Origin: Synanceia verrucosa
Lineage: Eukaryota; Chordata; Actinopteri; Perciformes; Synanceiidae
Reading direction: 5' to 3'
DNA length: 64,000 nt
Assembly: GCA_029721515.1 (NCBI GenBank)
Contig: CM056551.1
Span: forward strand, 30,978,437-31,042,436
Positions 60,401-64,000 of this stretch are shown here, piece after piece. Within the stretch, counting starts at the first letter, position 1. The number at the start of each line of letters is the position of its first letter. The translations under genes were made by a program, and so were the position numbers. The notes under the pieces were generated by a model. It saw only the letters and a list, made by a program, of their open reading frames with translations. It was not told where the DNA came from and did not search any database.

Positions 60401-63400
60401 TCCCCTGATGATGGCTAGATTTAGTAAATGTGTTTAGACAACTGGTCATTTTGTTTAGATTGGCTTGGATTGGCTTTTGTGTTTTAGCATTTGAGAAAAA
60501 CTGTAATGAAACTGTCATTGTGCTGCAGGAGGACAGCAGCTTTCATCCACCTGAAGGAAGCAAACAAACAGCAAAGGGAGCTCAGAGACACACTCACAGA
60601 CTGAGTCAGAAGCTGGACCAGACCAGGACCAGGACCAGGACTAGAAATGGAGGATGGTGGGGCTTCATACCTCCTGGACACAGTGTGAGAATCGTTGTTG
60701 TTGAATCAGCCAGAAGTGTAGAAACCATTTATTTTCAGCAACATGTCTGTCTCAGAGCTTTTGAAGCTGAGCTCTGACAGAACAAAGGACCATGTGGATC
60801 TGGTTCAGACTGGACTCAGAGCTTCATGACCCTCAGACTCTGCCTCTGTGTCCAGGCTCCCAGTCTGGGCTCTCTGGGGCCTCAGGACTCTGGTCTAGGT
60901 TCTCCTGAGGGTGGACGGCAGGACAAAGTTCTTCCAGGTGGAGGTGGAGTCTCCTGGGTCGACACCAGCTCCGACACAGGTACACACACACTCACACACA
61001 CACGCACACACACACACACACACATTCACACACACACTGTTCACACTGATGGAAAGTGTTTCCTGCTGCAGGGACCTCCAGAGGACACACTCCTTCTGCT
61101 CCTCCTGCTCCGCCTCCTGCCCAGCATGCTGCTGCCTCCTCTGATGAACAGCCCCCCCTGGTTGGACCTGCCTGGCTCCTCTGTGCTCCTCCAGCAGGAG
61201 GTGCTGTGCTGCACAGAGACACAGTGAGACATGTTTTCATGTTTATATGTCACAGTGAGCAGGAGAAAAACAGAAGAATTAAGTTAAGTTGGGGAATGGG
61301 GAGGTGGAGTTTTATATTAAAGCTGCAGCTGCCCTGGGATATATAATAAATACTGATAAATGATGTGTGTGTCGACAGGGCGACAGGTGTGTGTGTTTGA
61401 AGAGAAAAGTCGAACGACTGGAGGAAGAAAAGAGGAAACTACGACAGGAAACCAAACAGCTGCGACACACACTGAGACGACATAGGTAAGACAGTTTTTA
61501 AGACTTTTATTTAATAACAATAATAATGCTAATAGTAAGGATCAAGGTCGCCTCACAATTCAGTTAAAAGATTGTAGAAGAGCAACAATATTCACAACAA
61601 TAGAAGTACAATAAAATCAGGAGTGAGCAGTAATGGATGACAAATTCTAGTGAGTAGGCAAGTTTGAGAAGGTGGGTTTGAAAATGGATGATGACTTAAT
61701 GTTCCTGATGTCAGGGGGCAGAGCGGCTGAAGGTTCTGGACCTCATGATGGACAGACGGGCAGAGGACACAGTGAGGCTGATGGAGGAAGCAGAGTGTTG
61801 ATGTGGAGGAGGTCAGAGAGGATGGGGGGGCGAGGTTTTTGATGGCTTTGAAGGTATGGAGCAGGATTTGAAAGTCCATCCACTATTTGACAGGAAGTCA
61901 GTGGAGTTGTTGGAGAAGAGGAGTGATATGATTGATGGATGGACTTCTTTAGACAATATGAGTGGCTGAGTTTTGGACCAGCTGGAGCTTACCGATAGAC
62001 TTTTGGGGAAGACCAAAGAAGAGGGAGTTAGAGTAGTCCAGGCGGGATGTGATTAGAGTGTGGACCAGGATGGCAACACTGCTTGATGTGAGGGACGGAC
62101 GAAGAAGGAAGTAGGCTGACATTATTGGTTGGTCTGGAATGACAAAGAGCTGTCTAAGATGACACCCAGGCTCTTAACCTGAGGGGAGGGATGGTGAAAC
62201 TGGGAGGGTTAGTAAGAGATGATTTGGAACCAATGAGGAGGATGATGCGAAGTTTTATCGCTGTTGAGTTTGAGAAAGTTTGAGGAGAGCCAGGATTTGA
62301 TTTCCTGCAGACAGACACAGAGGGAAGGGGTGGGAAGGTGGAGGTGGGTGTAGAGGAGAGGTAGTGTTGGGTATCATCAGCATAACAGTGGAAATGGATT
62401 CTGTGTTTTCAGAAAATATGACCAAGCGGGAGGAGATAAATAATGAATAGGATTGGACCGAGGACAGAGCCTTGAGGAACACCAGAGGACAGGGGAAAAG
62501 GATGGGATGTGAATGTGGTAGGAAATGAACCAGTCCAGGGTGCGCCTGATAGACCAACAGATGCTCGTCTGTCGAGGAGGATGGTGTCGAAGCCCGCGCT
62601 CAGATTAAGGAGGATGAGAATAGATGATAGTCCGGAGTCAGCTGCCATCAGGAACATGAAAAGCATGAAAAGCTGTTCCAGTAGAGAGTAGAGTACAAGC
62701 ATGAGGCTGGAAATGAGCTTTAATTTCAGGGACAGAATAGAGGAGATCTTTATTGTCCATCCATCCATCTTCTCCCTCTTATCCTCTCATAGGGTCAGGG
62801 GGGCTGGAGTCTATCCCAGCTGTCTTAGGGTGAAAGACAGGGTACACCCTGGACAAGTGTCCAGTTCATCACAGGACACATAGAGACAGACAACCACTCA
62901 CACTCACATTCACACCTACGGTCAATTTAAATTAACCAGTTAAGCTAATCCCCATGCATGTTTTTGGATGGTGGGAGGAAGCCGGAGTACCAGAGAGAAC
63001 CCACACAGACATGAAGAGAACATGCAAACTCCACACAGAAAGGCCCCGGGCCGGGAATCAAACCCAGTACCTTCTTGCTGTGAGGCGACAGTGCTAACCA
63101 CTACACCACCATGCCGCCCTGTCTTTATTGTCATGGTCGTTAATTAAAGAATTAAAAAGATAAGTGAGTACTGGGACACATATGTGCACCCTATAGAAGG
63201 CCTGTTACTGCAGATTTATTGAGCAAAGATCAAACGTGCTTCTGACTGTTCTTTGGTCTGGATGTGTCGTTATGATGAGAGGTGTTCTGGTGGCAGTGAT
63301 TACTGTGAAGATGAAGGTATGGTCATGTGCTGTGACTCCTCAGCTTGTGTCTGTTGTGTCTGTGTGCAGCAGAGTGATGCAGGTGTGTGATGAGGTGGAG

Positions 63401-63622
63401 TGTGTGGAGAAAACTCTGCTGAAGAGACGAGCTGAACTCCGTCAGGCCGACCGACTGCTGCTGGAGGCTCAGAGCAAACACAAGGTACGCTCTCATACCT
63501 GTGTGTGTATATCAATGTATGTACAGACTGTATGTAAGGAAGTGTTGTAGACGTCACATAATGTCACTGCATCTCCTTCAGGCCAGCTGGACTCAGCAGC
63601 AGGAGGCCACACAGCACATCAG
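47719..63622 (+). CDS. cntrl: centriolin, central 14 exons (both ends outside or unseen)
   Basis: Centriolin is a large coiled-coil protein of the mother-centriole appendages and midbody, needed for abscission. Exons by splice reading: 47719-47850, 47939-48027, 49676-49798, 50116-50238, 51989-52125, 54738-55095, 55196-55237, 57097-57255, 60529-60684, 60856-60979, 61072-61223, 61379-61485, 63370-63484, 63582-63622. All phases fit. Marker segments: GRLDDMLSRIAMETQEI, LQRDLEGIISGLQEHL, a Trp/Pro-rich non-coil part (GGWWGFIPPG, then EQPPLVGPAWLL) and CVEKTLLKRRAELRQADRLL, all in the order known from human centriolin. The first exon enters in phase 1, so an upstream exon must exist; the N-terminal leucine-rich-repeat exons are not recognisable in the window. 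The 60529 exon may contain a frame problem (see findings). The gene continues past the right edge. Confidence 0.88.
48028..48576. other. centriolin intron, non-repetitive part
   Basis: AT-rich intronic sequence following the 47939-48027 exon; no exon or repeat family recognised. Confidence 0.5.
48577..49630. repeat. AT-rich minisatellite, 25-30 bp units
   Basis: Tandem units built from CCATATAATCTCTAATCTAT and ATCTCTATAT, with many variants, fill most of the intron before the 49676 exon. Short Ile/Tyr/Leu-rich frames here are artefacts. Confidence 0.92.
50240..51985. repeat. CTGT/CCTAAAGT minisatellite
   Basis: (CTGT)n runs are separated regularly by GTCCTAAAGTCTATCTG or GTCCGTCCTAAAGTCTG segments. 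The array occupies the whole intron between the 50116-50238 and 51989-52125 exons and starts within a few bases of the donor. Block-level repetition is visible (for example 50529-50760 against 50800-51060). Open frames rich in Leu, Ser, Val and Cys are artefacts. Confidence 0.95.
52126..54345. repeat. 29-bp minisatellite starting at a centriolin splice donor
   Basis: The intron donor reads CAG|GTAATTAGAGCCGATG, and that start is itself the first unit of a 29-bp tandem repeat (GTAATTAGAGCCGATG plus TAGAAATGTTTCT) with about 76 copies and very few variants (TCTGTAATT/TCTATAATT, TTTCT/TTCCT). The remaining intron up to 54737 is ordinary sequence. Confidence 0.95.
55238..56985. repeat. TTATCTCACC/TCACC repeat array
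   Basis: Imperfect 5- and 10-bp units (CTTATCTCAC, CTCACCTTAC, TTATCTGATC) begin exactly at the donor of the 42-bp exon 55196-55237 (CAG|GTCTCACC) and continue for 1.75 kb, becoming degenerate after 56700. Confidence 0.93.
57369..57394 (+). repeat. left terminal inverted repeat of the DNA transposon
   Basis: The 26 bp from CAG to CACA exactly match the reverse complement of the right end; TA precedes it. Confidence 0.93.
57876..60405 (-). CDS. Tc1/mariner-type DDE transposase with an amplified catalytic segment
   Basis: Three exons on the minus strand: a Gly/Arg-rich start plus helix-turn-helix (about 60405-60142; TMAEAGLRVRSNLSRFTV), a second DNA-binding part (about 60021-59763; SLATIDRVLRRQKMRMKQVYR) and the catalytic exon (about 59641-57876). 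The donors CAACAG|GTATTG and GCAA|GTAAGT and the acceptors TCTTTAG and TTTTCACAG support splicing, and the phases agree. Catalytic residues: D in FLDEAGFN, D in IIWDNVCFHRT, E in YSPFLNPIEEFF. The E-containing 13-residue segment is repeated 29 times before the C-terminus (SSWRWKVYDRQPY...). No stop interrupts the frame. No start Met is certain in the first exon. Activity with such an expansion is doubtful. Confidence 0.85.
58101..59231 (-). repeat. 39-bp coding minisatellite in the transposase
   Basis: Twenty-nine units of exactly 39 bp (start-to-start distance from 58101 to 59193 is 28 x 39), with + strand text GAAGAACTCCTCTATAGGGT followed by TCAGGAAAGGGGAGTAGTA. Variation is limited to a few positions (CTCCT/CTCTT, TATAGG/TACAGG, one GGATTC), giving only Ile/Val change in the protein. 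Confidence 0.96.
60478..60503 (-). repeat. right terminal inverted repeat of the DNA transposon
   Basis: The reverse complement of the left repeat, identical over 26 bp; TA follows at 60504-60505. Confidence 0.93.
60980..61040. repeat. (CA)n microsatellite in centriolin intron
   Basis: CACACA runs with CACT, CGCA and ATTC interruptions fill the short intron between the 60856-60979 and 61072-61223 exons. Confidence 0.9.
61560..62746 (-). mobile_element. L2-like (Maui-type) LINE remnant, minus strand
   Basis: Reverse-strand readings in successive frames give reverse transcriptase pieces in order: LLNLSAGFDTILLDR, then SSGVPQGSVLGPILFIIYLLPLG, then a decayed HCYADDTQ-type segment, then the C-terminal AIKNLAPPSSLTSST and TSGTLSHHPF parts typical of L2-type elements. 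Stops and shifts throughout show it is inactive. It lies in the intron between the 61379-61485 and 63370-63484 centriolin exons. Confidence 0.8.
62758..63121 (-). mobile_element. complete tRNA-derived SINE with 11-bp target duplication
   Basis: Read on the minus strand: a head starting CAGGGCGGCATGGTGGTGTA with an A box (TGGTGTAGTGG) and a B box (GGTTTGATTCC) of RNA polymerase III type, a 260-bp body, and a (GATG)n tail. TCTTTATTGTC occurs on both sides (62747-62757 and 63122-63132) as a perfect target-site duplication. A GATG-type tail suggests mobilisation by an RTE/Rex3-like LINE (inference). Truncated relatives lie at 19976-20267 and 40752-40890. Confidence 0.88.
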
Positions 63623-64000
63623 GTAAACCCTGCAGGTTGACCTCTGACCTAACATCCAGCCCCCCAGCCTTTACAGCTGGACTGAAGGCTCTTTAACTGA
63701 AGGGGAGGGTATAAATAAGATGAGCAGGTACTCGTTGCCATAGCAACAGAAAGACACCTCCTGTACAGGAGGAGCTACGTTATACCTGAAATCATTTGCA
63801 GTGATTCCTCCATTCTTTCAGGCCCAGGACCATCTGACATTTCCAATCAAACAAATAAAGCCAGATGAATTTTGCTGCCAGTTGTTCTTAAATTTTGAGG
63901 ATCCAGGGCTGAAAACTCAAACCAAACGTCAGCAATGATGAAGGTTCAATAGTTTTCTCTTTTTTATCTTTCCAAACCAGCCTTTAGTTGTATTTCCTGT
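63623..64000. other. centriolin intron running off the window
   Basis: Sequence after the donor of the 63582-63622 exon; no further exon, repeat or RNA gene is recognised before the window ends. Confidence 0.5.

Larger units (their letters stand above)
57369..60503 (-). mobile_element. Tc1/mariner-superfamily DNA transposon in a centriolin intron
   Basis: Perfect 26-bp terminal inverted repeats begin CAGTTTTTCTCAAATGC, and the element is flanked by a TA dinucleotide at 57367-57368 and 60504-60505, the hallmark target duplication of the superfamily. It encodes a three-exon DDE transposase on the minus strand. Of its 3135 bp, 1131 bp are an internal coding minisatellite. The insertion lies in the intron 57256-60528, which would otherwise be only about 137 bp. 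Identical inverted repeats suggest recent arrival. Spacing between the second and third acidic residues is D-36-E, as described for a DD36E group; the exact family is tentative (ISRm11-like or DD36E). Confidence 0.92.

Overview
The window is eukaryotic nuclear DNA, almost certainly from a teleost fish. It holds multi-exon genes with consensus GT/AG splice sites, a fish-style set of repeats (two Tx1-type LINEs, Rex1-like and L2-like LINE remnants, a tRNA-derived SINE with a GATG tail, a TA-flanked Tc1/mariner element with a spliced transposase) and a very high load of tandem repeats. By my tally about 28 kb of the 64 kb (roughly 44%) is minisatellite, microsatellite or satellite sequence.

Layout: (1) 1-915, 10-bp minisatellite. 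(2) 1010-19676, + strand: the last 23 exons of complement component C5 (MG7 to C345C; about 869 codons, every splice phase consistent). Its introns carry several minisatellites, and its last intron carries a 5.7-kb Tx1-like LINE (12396-18098). (3) 19677-23400: intergenic DNA with a SINE and a possible promoter. (4) 23455-29830: 25-bp AT-rich satellite. (5) 29830-41853: repeat-rich stretch with one weak candidate exon, tRNA-like pseudogenes, a 6.7-kb 12-bp minisatellite with higher-order structure, a fold-back/MITE cluster, and a Rex1-like LINE split by another element. (6) 41854-47600: a second Tx1-like LINE, inside a TCTA microsatellite. (7) 47719-63622, + strand: 14 central exons of centriolin (CNTRL), with introns full of minisatellites, a Tc1/mariner-type transposon (57369-60503), an L2-like LINE and a complete SINE. 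The gene continues beyond the right edge.

C5 is the fluid-phase complement protein that starts the terminal pathway. CNTRL is a coiled-coil protein of the mother centriole and midbody. They are genomic neighbours rather than functional partners; the C5-CNTRL adjacency is also known from mammals.

Most notable observations: a transposase whose third-catalytic-residue segment is tandemly repeated 29 times in frame; minisatellites that have amplified a splice acceptor (20 copies) or splice donors next to real exons; two related LINEs each lying inside a pyrimidine-rich microsatellite, each with its own unrelated in-frame minisatellite just after the ORF1 zinc knuckle; and the apparent absence of the centriolin N-terminal leucine-rich-repeat exons.
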